Origin: CAZWVM01 sp964637705
GTDB lineage: Bacteria > UBA8481
Assembly (NCBI GenBank): GCA_964637705.1
Contig: CAZWVM010000136.1
Location: 1-9,437, forward strand
DNA: 9,437 bases
Direction: 5' to 3'
Positions within the stretch are counted from its first letter, which is position 1. Every line of letters starts with the position of its first letter. The notes under the pieces are model-generated. The model was not told the DNA's origin, did not search any database, and saw only the letters and a list, made by a program, of their open reading frames with translations. Made by a program: the position numbers and the translations under genes. Shown piece by piece: positions 1 to 6,138 of this stretch.

Positions 1-279
1 GGTCTGGAGGATCTGGGCAAGGGGCTGCGCAGCCAGGTGGGCACCATGTACGGCACCACCGCCAAGGGGGTCCGCTACCTGGAGATGGCGGAAGGATACG
101 TGACCCGGCTGGGCCTGGACGACAACGACGAGGTGATCGGCTACGAGTTCGTCCACCTCGGCAGGATGATGGCCATGATCCAGCAGGGCACGACCGCCGA
201 CGAGGCGCTGGCCAAGGCCACCGCCAGCTACGGCCGCTTTGCCGAGGCGGTCCGCACCATCAACCCCAGACACGAGTGA
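1..279 (+). CDS. 3' fragment of an unrecognised protein
   Basis: The reading frame is open from the first base of the window to a TGA at 277-279, giving 92 visible C-terminal residues. The real start lies upstream of the window, so the GTG at 37 and ATG at 46 are probably internal codons. The fragment is soluble and mixed-charge, with no membrane segment. Landmarks are a segment reading MYGTTAKGVRYLEMAEGYV, a DDNDEVIGYEF stretch, and a helical, alanine-rich C-terminus ending in INPRHE. I do not recognise the family from this tail. Its stop lies 11 nt before the ATG of the M29 aminopeptidase and the gap holds that gene's Shine-Dalgarno sequence, so the two are very likely co-transcribed. The frame is real rather than a shadow because of this operon-like spacing and the normal amino-acid composition. 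Confidence 0.75.
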   Translation, partial: GLEDLGKGLRSQVGTMYGTTAKGVRYLEMAEGYVTRLGLDDNDEVIGYEFVHLGRMMAMIQQGTTADEALAKATASYGRFAEAVRTINPRHE

Positions 280-284
280 GGAGG
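279..284 (+). promoter_or_regulatory. Shine-Dalgarno site of the M29 aminopeptidase
   Basis: A perfect AGGAGG overlaps the end of the preceding stop codon (TGA 277-279) and lies 6 nt before ATG 291. It decides the start in favour of 291 and supports translational coupling with the upstream gene. Confidence 0.85.
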
Positions 285-290
285 CGGACC

Positions 291-1526
291 ATGGCCCTTT
301 TCGAAGGATACGAACGCCGCATCGACACCATCAACGCCACCCTCGAACGCCACCGGCTCGCCTCCCTGGACGAGGCCAGGGCCCTGTGCCTGGAGCGGGG
401 GCTGGACATCCACGCCATTGTCCGCGCCATCCAGCCGATCTGCTTCGAGAACGCCTGCTGGGCGTACGTTCTCGGCGCGGCCATCGCCCTGAAGAAGGGC
501 GAAACGGTCGGCATCTACGCGAACACGCTCTCGGCGGAGCTCGCCGAGGCCGTCTACCGGGAGGCGCTGGCGGCCGGTGGATTCCCCTTCCTGCGCGTCG
601 GGCTCCCGGGCGTCCCGCCCTTCTTCTTCCGCGAGGCCTCGGACGCGCAGTTGACGCGCGTCACGAAGCTCGACTGGGCGGAGGCGAAGGAGCAGGACTG
701 CCGCGTCGTCATCCTTTCCGACGCCAACACCCGCGCCCTCTCGGGCGTCGACCCCGCGCGTCTCGCCTCCCACGCGCGCGCCCGCAAGAAGCTCCGCGAC
801 CACCTCCTCGAGAAGACCCGCTGGTGCCTGACCCTTCACCCGACGGAGGCGCTGGCGCAGGAGGCGGAGATGTCCCTCGACGACTACCGCGACTTCGTCT
901 ACGGCGCGCTCTTCGTGGACCGGAAGGACCCCGTCGGCGCGTGGCGGAGGATCGAGAGGATGCAGGACGCGCTCATCCGCCGGATCGGCCGGGCGAGGCG
1001 GGTGCGGATCACGGGCGAGGAGACGGACCTCTCCTTCTCCGTCGCCGGCCGCCTCTTCGTCAACTCGACCGCCACGCACAACCTGCCCTCGGGCGAGATC
1101 TTCACGGCGCCGGTGGAGGAGAGCGCGGAGGGGCGCATCTATTTCGACGTGCCCGCGGCCCGCGACGGCAACTTCGTGGAGGGCGTGCGCCTCGTCTTCC
1201 GCAAGGGCCGGGTGGTCGAGGCGACGGCGGAGCGCGGCGAGGCGTATCTTCGCAAGATGCTCGCGACCGACGACGGCGCGTCGCGACTCGGGGAGTTCGG
1301 CATCGGCACGAACTTCGGTATCCGCCGCCCGACACGCGAGATCCTCTTCGACGAGAAGATCGGCGGCTCCATACACCTCGCGCTCGGCTCCTCCTACAAG
1401 GAGTGCCGCGGGCGGAACGTCTCCGCCCTCCACTGGGACTTGATCAAGGACCTGCGCGGCGGAAAGGGCAGGAAGGCGGGGCGAATCGAGATCGACGGGA
1501 AGATCCTGAGCGTACCGAGGATCTAA
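291..1526 (+). CDS. M29-family metallo-aminopeptidase (AmpS / aminopeptidase T type)
   Basis: The 411-residue product is the usual size for peptidase family M29, cytoplasmic dimetal exopeptidases that remove N-terminal residues from peptides. The C-terminal half carries the family's metal and catalytic signatures in order: NLPSGEIFTAP (residues 264-274, Glu269), RLGEFGIGTN (332-341, Glu335), GGSIHLALG (358-366, His362), Tyr369, and HWD (381-383, His381 and Asp383). The 66-residue gap between the two Glu, the 7 between His and Tyr, and the HxD match what I recall of the family's Glu-Glu-His-Tyr-His-Asp set, so the enzyme looks intact. There is no signal peptide. I chose ATG 291 over GTG 276 because AGGAGG at 279-284 sits 6 nt upstream of it, whereas GTG 276 overlaps the previous stop. 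It is probably in an operon with the fragment before it, and a hairpin follows the stop. Cofactor (Co, Zn or Mn) and substrate range cannot be read from sequence. Confidence 0.93.
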   Translation: MALFEGYERRIDTINATLERHRLASLDEARALCLERGLDIHAIVRAIQPICFENACWAYVLGAAIALKKGETVGIYANTLSAELAEAVYREALAAGGFPFLRVGLPGVPPFFFREASDAQLTRVTKLDWAEAKEQDCRVVILSDANTRALSGVDPARLASHARARKKLRDHLLEKTRWCLTLHPTEALAQEAEMSLDDYRDFVYGALFVDRKDPVGAWRRIERMQDALIRRIGRARRVRITGEETDLSFSVAGRLFVNSTATHNLPSGEIFTAPVEESAEGRIYFDVPAARDGNFVEGVRLVFRKGRVVEATAERGEAYLRKMLATDDGASRLGEFGIGTNFGIRRPTREILFDEKIGGSIHLALGSSYKECRGRNVSALHWDLIKDLRGGKGRKAGRIEIDGKILSVPRI

Positions 1527-1533
1527 AAGAAGT

Positions 1534-1559
1534 ACGGCCGGGGCTCGCGCCCCGGCCGT
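1534..1559 (-). terminator. GC-rich hairpin terminator between convergent genes
   Basis: A perfect 11-bp inverted repeat (ACGGCCGGGGC / GCCCCGGCCGT) with a 4-base loop lies between the aminopeptidase stop (1526) and the lipoprotein stop (1571). Read on the minus strand the loop is GCGA, a GNRA tetraloop. The stem is then followed by ACTTCTTTTAG, a short U-rich tract, so it best fits an intrinsic terminator for the minus-strand lipoprotein gene. On the + strand there is no T tract after the stem, so termination of the aminopeptidase there would be weaker. Confidence 0.8.
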
Positions 1560-1570
1560 CGCATCGAAGG

Positions 1571-2152
1571 CTAGTTGTTGTTCTCGCTCGTCTGGATCTG
1601 GATGAACTGGTCGATGTCGGTGATCCCTCCGTTCGCGGCGTCGATCGCGAAGGCGTGCCACTGGTCCTTGCCGGTCTCGTAGTCGACCGTGCGTTCGCGC
1701 GTCTCGGTGGAGCCGTCGGCCTTCTTGATCGTGAGCGTCGCGCGGGCGCGGTCGATCGACTCGTCCTGGCGTGCCGCGAAGTAGACCGAAACGACGAACT
1801 TGCCGCTCGAGAAGTTGTCCGCTCCGAACTGCCTGAACTCGAAGAACTCGTTGCCGGCCGTTCCGTCCGTCACATCCGTGCCGCAATGAACGAACGAGCG
1901 CGCGACGAGGTTCTCGCCCTTGGCGTCCCAGATCTCCAGGTCCATGTCCACCGGCTTGTCCCAGGTGAGAGTGACCTTGACGGGAGCGGCGGCCGCGGGG
2001 GCCGAAGCGGCGGGCGCGTTGCCGGCGGCCGGGGTCGAGGCAGGCTCGTTCTTGCCGAGCCCGCAGGCGAGCGCGGCGACGGCGAGAATCGCGAGTGCCG
2101 CGACGGCCGGGGTCGATTCGGACAGGCGCCGGAGGGCGCTGATCGTCTTCAT
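1571..2152 (-). CDS. Probable lipoprotein with a single beta-sandwich domain
   Basis: The 193-residue product begins with a hydrophobic export signal (about residues 15-29) ending in AALAC at Cys30. This is a slightly atypical lipobox, because the -3 residue is Ala rather than Leu. A low-complexity Ala/Pro linker (about 37-57) follows, typical of surface or periplasmic tethers. The rest (58-193) reads as one beta-sandwich. Its opening VTLTWDKPVDMDLEIWD (60-76) and the GKFVVSVYF strand (117-125) recall DUF2135 or pre-peptidase C-terminal (PPC)-like domains, which share a 'TW..DxDL.v.D..G' pattern; this assignment is tentative. GGGAGG at 2161-2166, read on the minus strand, lies 8 nt before the ATG. 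It lies 88 nt downstream of the TMEM43-family gene and has its own candidate promoter. If the lipobox fails, it would be a signal-anchored periplasmic protein. Function unknown. Confidence 0.85.
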   Translation of the reverse strand: MKTISALRRLSESTPAVAALAILAVAALACGLGKNEPASTPAAGNAPAASAPAAAAPVKVTLTWDKPVDMDLEIWDAKGENLVARSFVHCGTDVTDGTAGNEFFEFRQFGADNFSSGKFVVSVYFAARQDESIDRARATLTIKKADGSTETRERTVDYETGKDQWHAFAIDAANGGITDIDQFIQIQTSENNN

Positions 2153-2191
2153 GGTTGTATCCTCCCTGGCGGAATCGTATCCGCCCGACGA

Positions 2192-2220
2192 AATCTACGG
2201 GTTCGTATCGTTCTTGTCCA
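2192..2220 (-). promoter_or_regulatory. Candidate sigma70-type promoter of the lipoprotein gene
   Basis: Read on the minus strand, TGGACA (2215-2220; 5/6 to TTGACA) is followed after 17 nt by TAGATT (2192-2197; 4/6 to TATAAT). The predicted start of transcription is near 2185, giving a leader of about 30 nt. The same -35 hexamer, spacer and -10 beginning are found in front of the neighbouring TMEM43-family gene, which strengthens both calls. Confidence 0.5.
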
Positions 2221-2240
2221 TGCTGCGCGCGGCGGCCCGT

Positions 2241-3404
2241 TCACCCCTGCGCGCGCTTCTTCATCCCCATCCAGATGCCGCCTCCGATGACGCCGAGCGC
2301 CAGCACCAGGAGCGTCACGCCGAGGACGGGCCGGAAGACGATCCACGCGACCGCGATCACCGCGAGCGAAAGCGGCAGGGCCAGGAGGAAGGCCGCGAGG
2401 CCCGTGCCGAGTCCCACGATGGATCCGACGAGGGGGACGACGTCGGCCGCGACGGAGAGAGGCGCGAAGACGAGGCTGAAGCCGATGAACGCGAGGAGCA
2501 AGCCGGCGCCGCGGAGGACCCAGGTCAGGATCGTGTTCTGCTTCTCCGCCGCCGTGAACATCTGCGCGCTCGTCTTGTTGCCCGCCTCGATCATCAGGAT
2601 CTCGCCGCCGGCCTCCGTCTGGTACGCGGCGAAGGTCGATCCCGACTGCCGTCCGATGACGCTCACCTCCAGAGGTTCCACCGCCCGGAAGGTCACGCGC
2701 ACGTCGCCGACCCGCGGGGAGGCGGGATCCGCGCCGATGTAGAAGCCGTTGGGCTGGCGGCGCGCGTTCGACTGCGCGCCGAGGTTCCCGGTCATCCGCG
2801 CCTGGTCGGTGTCGTCGATCGCGACGTCCCGGAACGCGTCGATCTGCTCGACGAGCTCGGCGCCGAGCGTGAAGCCGCCCAGCGTCGCCCGCGCGGCGGT
2901 CCACGCCTGGGAGGCGTAGGGCATCGCCGCCGGGTTCTGGTGCCCGGCCGGCTCCTTGAAATCGCTCGATGGGATGAGCGTCGAGGACCAGGTCTGCTTG
3001 TAATCGTAAGTCGTCACCTGCTCCTCGCCGCCGCCCAGCTTCTTGCGCGTCTCGGTCCGGCTCTCCTCCTTCCACTGGAACATCTCCGCGTCGCGCCGCA
3101 GGCGCAGGGCCACGCGGGCGACGCCGAACTGGGGATCGGTCAAGGTCTCCGTCGTCGAGGCGATGCCGGTGGTGTGGACGAGGCGGCCGTCCTGAGCGGG
3201 ATCCGCGGCGGCGGAGGCGACGGTGATGACGGCGGCGGCTCCCTCCTTCAGGGTCTTCGCGGTCGTCACGGCGCGCCCCTCGTTCCAGAAGAGGAGAACG
3301 ATCGAGACGAGGATGAGAACGACGCCGACGGCGACGCCCTTGACGGACTCCATGAGGCGCGAGAGACAGCCTTTCTGTGTAACTTCCACAACCCTGTCGA
3401 CCAT
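2241..3404 (-). CDS. TMEM43/LUMA-family membrane protein
   Basis: The 387-residue product has the TMEM43 family (Pfam PF07787) layout. There is one N-terminal membrane segment (about 21-39) running straight into FWNEGRAV (39-46). A large extracytoplasmic domain (about 55-290) contains GRLVHTTG (73-80), EMFQWKE (107-113), YDYKQTWS (133-140) and GHQNP (154-158). A C-terminal hydrophobic block then holds about three membrane segments (roughly 294-314, 322-345, 346-380) and ends in a basic tail, MKKRAQG. The family includes the human inner-nuclear-membrane protein LUMA. Bacterial members are membrane proteins of unknown function, so I assign no activity. AAGGAG (3414-3419, minus strand) lies 9 nt before the ATG. 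Its neighbour is a probable lipoprotein on the same strand, so an envelope role is plausible but inferred. Confidence 0.9.
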   Translation of the reverse strand: MVDRVVEVTQKGCLSRLMESVKGVAVGVVLILVSIVLLFWNEGRAVTTAKTLKEGAAAVITVASAAADPAQDGRLVHTTGIASTTETLTDPQFGVARVALRLRRDAEMFQWKEESRTETRKKLGGGEEQVTTYDYKQTWSSTLIPSSDFKEPAGHQNPAAMPYASQAWTAARATLGGFTLGAELVEQIDAFRDVAIDDTDQARMTGNLGAQSNARRQPNGFYIGADPASPRVGDVRVTFRAVEPLEVSVIGRQSGSTFAAYQTEAGGEILMIEAGNKTSAQMFTAAEKQNTILTWVLRGAGLLLAFIGFSLVFAPLSVAADVVPLVGSIVGLGTGLAAFLLALPLSLAVIAVAWIVFRPVLGVTLLVLALGVIGGGIWMGMKKRAQG

Positions 3405-3432
3405 CGTATCGTTCTCCTTCCGCTCACCGAGC

Positions 3433-3448
3433 CCGGTTGTGGAACCGG
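3433..3448. repeat. Inverted repeat CCGGTT-N4-AACCGG in the divergent intergenic region
   Basis: Perfect 6-bp arms around GTGG lie inside the predicted leader of the TMEM43-family mRNA. It could form a small RNA hairpin or be a protein-binding site; the sequence does not decide between these. Confidence 0.35.
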
Positions 3449-3473
3449 TTTAGTGGCAGTCAATTCGGGTCGA

Positions 3474-3502
3474 ATCCTACAGAATCGCACGAATTCTGTC
3501 CA
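3474..3502 (-). promoter_or_regulatory. Candidate promoter of the TMEM43-family gene, with an operator-like palindrome in its spacer
   Basis: On the minus strand TGGACA (3497-3502; 5/6) is separated by 17 nt from TAGGAT (3474-3479; 4/6), placing the transcription start near 3467 and giving a leader of about 62 nt. The spacer coincides almost exactly with a 7-bp inverted repeat (3479-3499), so a bound regulator would block or modify RNA polymerase access. Confidence 0.5.
3479..3499. repeat. Inverted repeat ACAGAAT-N7-ATTCTGT (candidate operator)
   Basis: Perfect 7-bp arms with a 7-base centre (CGCACGA) sit between the -35 and -10 of the minus-strand promoter. The 14-bp spacing of half-site centres is compatible with a dimeric helix-turn-helix regulator, which is inference. 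A second small palindrome (ATTCG-GGT-CGAAT, 3463-3475) overlaps the -10 and start of transcription and shares the GAAT/ATTC half-element. Confidence 0.45.
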
Positions 3503-3519
3503 AGATTCCGTCCGAGCCC

Positions 3520-3549
3520 TTGACAGGCCATGTCTTCGCGAGCAAAAAT
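3520..3549 (+). promoter_or_regulatory. Candidate promoter for the large secreted protein
   Basis: A perfect TTGACA (3520-3525) is followed after 18 nt by AAAAAT (3544-3549; 4/6 to TATAAT) in the most A/T-rich stretch of this intergenic region. The start of transcription would be near 3556, leaving a leader of about 90 nt. The -10 is weak, so this is only the best candidate seen between 3405 and 3647. Confidence 0.35.
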
Positions 3550-3559
3550 TTCGGTTAAT

Positions 3560-3576
3560 CTTCCGGACACCGGAAG
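3560..3576. repeat. 17-bp palindrome CTTCCGG-ACA-CCGGAAG downstream of the + promoter
   Basis: Perfect 7-bp arms flank a 3-base centre immediately after the predicted start of transcription. By position it is either an operator overlapping +1 or a short 5' hairpin on the mRNA of the 780-residue protein. It is unrelated in sequence to the other inverted repeats in the same intergenic region. Confidence 0.45.
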
Positions 3577-3647
3577 CTATCGGACGCGGACGATGGCCGT
3601 CACCGCCTGGTTGACGGCCGGGATCGAGTCGCGTCCTTGGGGGGACA

Positions 3648-5990
3648 ATGAAACGGGGGATCATCGCGGCGCTCTTGTGCGTCGCGTGGGGGGCCCTGCA
3701 TCCGGCCGCGTCGCACGCCGCCGGATTGTCGATCTCGCTCGAGCGGATCGACAACGGCACCCGCGCGGACACGCTCGTCTTCGGCACGGCCGGGCCGTCC
3801 GATACGCTCGTCGTCTCTCCCCTGCAGGTTCGCGTCACGCCGCGCGGCGACGGCGGTCTCTGGCAGTTGGTCATCCACTCCACGAACGACACGGGCGGCC
3901 GCGGCCTGCGGAACCGCTCGGACGAGCGGCAGGGGCTGGATCTCTACTGGCAGGTCTTCGACACGGCGGGCGCGCCGATCGCCTCCGCGGCCCCGCCCCA
4001 CCGCTGGTCGCTCATGCGCGATCCTCTCGAAGCGGAATGGTCGGGCGCGTTCGGCCGCGGCGAGGTCACGATGGCGTCCGGGCACGACAGCGCGGTCCTC
4101 CTGGGCAACGCGCCGGACCCGGGCCGCACGGGCGAAGCGCCGCTCTTCGTGCGCGTGGCGTGCGACGTCGACGGAGCGACGGCCGGCGAGTACGGCACGA
4201 CCCTCCAGTTCGACATGATCATGCTCGCGGGGCCGCCCGACGGCGCCCGGCTCCACGTGCTTTCCGGGCGGGAGACGGCGGCGCCTGTCGCGTTGCGATG
4301 GGAGGCCCCGCGCGACAACGGGACCGGCATCACGCACCTGCTGCTGCAGATCGACACCTCGGGCCTCTTCAACCCCGCCCTTCTCCTGGAGAGCCGCGTC
4401 CTCGCTCCGGGTGAAACGCAGTATACCCGCTTCGGTCTCGGTGACGGGCTCCATCACTGGCGCGTGCTCGCCTATGACGCCCTGGGCAACGTGGTCTCCT
4501 CGTACCCCGCCCGTGACACCTTCCTCGTCGCCAACCCCGACGTGCAACCGCCGCGCATTCTCGCCGCATCCTGCCTGCCCGCGACCGCGCCGAACAACGG
4601 CGCCACGGTGCTCATCACGGCGACCGTCAGCGACAACCGGGGCGTCGCCTCGGTCTACGCGCCCCTCACCCCCCTCGGCCTCGGAGAGACGACCTCGCTG
4701 CGCGACGACGGCGTGGCCCCGGACACGCGGGCCGGGGACGGCATCTGGAACGGTACCTTCCGCGTGACGGACTCGGTGCTGGGCGACACCTACGCGCTCG
4801 TCGTCGCGGCCCGCGACCGGGCGGGACTGGCCGCCGCCGACTCGGCCGCCCTCGCCGTAATCGACCTCTCTCCTTCGCTCGCCGGCCTCGTCTCCTTCCC
4901 CCTGGAGCACGTCGACGGCTGGCGCGTCCACGGCAACGCCCTCTCGCTCTCGGCCGGCTTCAGCAGTCTCCTGACGGAGGTCCGCTTCGAGTATCGCATG
5001 TCGCCGGGCGGCGCCTGGACGCTCTGCTCCACGATGCCGGAGAGCGACTCGAACCCGGACGCGCGCCCCCCGCACTGGGGCATCCTCTGGGACATCTCGC
5101 GCCTGGCCGACGGCGTGTACGACATCCGCGCGCGCGCGCGCGGCGAGGACGGGCGCCTGGACCCGAGCCCGGACTTCGTGCGCCTGAGGAAGAGCACCGT
5201 CGACTCGGTGGCCCACGGCGTCCTCAACCCGCTCGCCGAGGTCTACCTGGAGAGGCGACTCTTCCCGCCGCGCGCGGCGCGGCGGATGATCCTCTACGAC
5301 GGAACGTGGCTGGAGATCCCGGCGACGGCCCTGGACACGCTGGAGAGCACGTGGGTGCGGATCACGGTCCTGCCCGGGGCGCCCGACGACGTGCGCGAGC
5401 CCGGACAGGGCCTCAGGACGCTCCCGCGCCCGGTCTTCCGCCGTTTCGAGCGCGAGGACGGAGAGTCCCTCTTCTCCGACACCGTCACGCTCTCGCTTCC
5501 GTACGACGACCAGGGCCTCGGCTTCTCCGAGCGTGCGCTGGGCCTCTTTTTCTTCGATCCCGCGGCGCAGGGTTGGGTGAGAGTCGAGGGCGCCTCGGTG
5601 GACACGGAGCAGAACGTCGTGACGGCGAGCGTCAACCACTTCACCGTCTTCGCGATCTTCGGCGTGGCGGGCGCGGGGCGCGTGGAGGACGTCGTCATCT
5701 ATCCGAACCCGTTCGTCCCGAACGACGACCGGGAGGCGAACGGGCGGCCGTTCGATCCCGCGGACGCGCGCACGGGCATCCTCTTCGCGGGGCTCCCGGC
5801 GGGCTCGGACATCGAGATCCTTTCGATCGCGGGCAAGAGCGTCGCGCGGATCCCCGCGACCGGCGCGGACACCTTGCGCTGGGACGCGCGCGGCGACGAC
5901 GGCCGCGAGGTCGCCTCCGGCGTCTACCTCGTCGTCCTCCGCGACGCGCGCGGAGGCGTCGCGGTCAAGAAACTGATGATCGTGCGCTGA
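3648..5990 (+). CDS. Secreted multidomain beta-sandwich surface protein with FlgD-Ig / T9SS-type A-like C-terminus
   Basis: The 780-residue product has a signal peptide (1 to about 25, ending SHAA). Residues 26-194 form a domain that also makes up the whole mature product of the gene at 6203. Residues 195-295 look fibronectin-III-like (HHWRVLAYDALGN). Residues 300-405 carry the DDG...AGDGIW pattern seen in 'choice-of-anchor X' Ig-like domains, and 411-515 are another Ig-like unit. Residues 516-672 resemble ZU5/UPA-type modules, ending VNHFTVFAIFG. Residues 680-780 contain YPNPF (685-689), WDARGDDGREVASGVYLVV and KKLMIVR, the pattern of FlgD-Ig and type A sorting domains. Domain names are by pattern only. 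It is probably exported and held at or beyond the outer membrane. No catalytic motif was seen, so a structural or adhesive role is inferred. ATG 3648 follows a G-run (3639-3644) that can serve as a weak Shine-Dalgarno. The gene is followed by its module partners at 6203 and 6882. Confidence 0.85.
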   Translation: MKRGIIAALLCVAWGALHPAASHAAGLSISLERIDNGTRADTLVFGTAGPSDTLVVSPLQVRVTPRGDGGLWQLVIHSTNDTGGRGLRNRSDERQGLDLYWQVFDTAGAPIASAAPPHRWSLMRDPLEAEWSGAFGRGEVTMASGHDSAVLLGNAPDPGRTGEAPLFVRVACDVDGATAGEYGTTLQFDMIMLAGPPDGARLHVLSGRETAAPVALRWEAPRDNGTGITHLLLQIDTSGLFNPALLLESRVLAPGETQYTRFGLGDGLHHWRVLAYDALGNVVSSYPARDTFLVANPDVQPPRILAASCLPATAPNNGATVLITATVSDNRGVASVYAPLTPLGLGETTSLRDDGVAPDTRAGDGIWNGTFRVTDSVLGDTYALVVAARDRAGLAAADSAALAVIDLSPSLAGLVSFPLEHVDGWRVHGNALSLSAGFSSLLTEVRFEYRMSPGGAWTLCSTMPESDSNPDARPPHWGILWDISRLADGVYDIRARARGEDGRLDPSPDFVRLRKSTVDSVAHGVLNPLAEVYLERRLFPPRAARRMILYDGTWLEIPATALDTLESTWVRITVLPGAPDDVREPGQGLRTLPRPVFRRFEREDGESLFSDTVTLSLPYDDQGLGFSERALGLFFFDPAAQGWVRVEGASVDTEQNVVTASVNHFTVFAIFGVAGAGRVEDVVIYPNPFVPNDDREANGRPFDPADARTGILFAGLPAGSDIEILSIAGKSVARIPATGADTLRWDARGDDGREVASGVYLVVLRDARGGVAVKKLMIVR

Positions 5991-5992
5991 CG

Positions 5993-6011
5993 CGCGCCGC
6001 CGCGCGGCGCG
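5993..6011 (+). terminator. Weak candidate terminator hairpin after the large secreted protein
   Basis: Just after the TGA (5988-5990), CGCGCCGC and GCGGCGCG form a perfect 8-bp stem with a 3-base loop. No T tract follows, so it could be a pause or a Rho-assisted site rather than a full intrinsic terminator. The following gene has its own promoter, in keeping with termination here. Confidence 0.35.
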
Positions 6012-6061
6012 GCGAAGTCTCCCGTTTCCAACGTCCCGCGGGAAATCCTGTGGAAAGCCCA

Positions 6062-6075
6062 TGAAACCGCTTTCA
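6062..6075. promoter_or_regulatory. Upstream LacI-family/CRE-type operator (TGAAACCGCTTTCA)
   Basis: The 14-mer fits the catabolite-responsive-element consensus TGWAANCGNTNWCA at every fixed position and has the central CG typical of LacI-family operators. It lies 15 bp upstream of the -35 box at 6091. Together with the downstream site at 6125-6138 it makes a pair with centres 63 bp apart. Confidence 0.7.
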
Positions 6076-6090
6076 AATGCAATTTTGTTG

Positions 6091-6119
6091 TTGACACTCC
6101 GCGACATGCGTTTCATAAT
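6091..6119 (+). promoter_or_regulatory. Strong sigma70-type promoter of the small secreted beta protein
   Basis: A perfect TTGACA (6091-6096), a 17-nt spacer and CATAAT (6114-6119; 5/6 to TATAAT) lie in a clearly A/T-rich island within an otherwise GC-rich window. AATTTTGTTG just upstream could act as an UP element. The predicted start is near 6126, inside the downstream operator, which leaves a leader of about 77 nt. It is the best promoter match in the window and suggests abundant expression when not repressed. Confidence 0.85.
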
Positions 6120-6124
6120 ATCTT

Positions 6125-6138
6125 TGTAAGCGCTTACA
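6125..6138. promoter_or_regulatory. Downstream LacI-family/CRE-type operator (TGTAAGCGCTTACA)
   Basis: A perfect 14-bp palindrome with central CG spans the predicted transcription start and fits TGWAANCGNTNWCA throughout. At this position a bound LacI-type dimer would repress initiation directly. With the upstream copy it could form a repression loop. No LacI-family regulator gene is present in the window. Confidence 0.8.

Noticed and set aside
228..1886. 552-codon minus-strand frame across the aminopeptidase and lipoprotein genes
   Set aside because: Arg/Ala/Asp-rich shadow without domain pattern. It runs through two genes with clear family motifs on their own frames and through the terminator hairpin.
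239..2290. 683-codon + strand frame out of register with the aminopeptidase
   Set aside because: Pro/Arg-rich out-of-frame shadow that spans a terminator and a gene on the other strand.
1920..3614. 564-codon + strand frame antisense to the lipoprotein and TMEM43-family genes
   Set aside because: Arg/Asp/Glu-rich low-complexity shadow; the minus-strand frame has the conserved family motifs and membrane segments.
5127..5145. Run of alternating CG (possible Z-DNA)
   Set aside because: It simply encodes a RARARG stretch inside an Ig-like domain and is expected in DNA of this GC content.
6034..6043. Palindrome TCCCGCGGGA upstream of the small secreted protein gene
   Set aside because: Short GC palindrome with no good relation to the promoter; likely by chance in GC-rich sequence.
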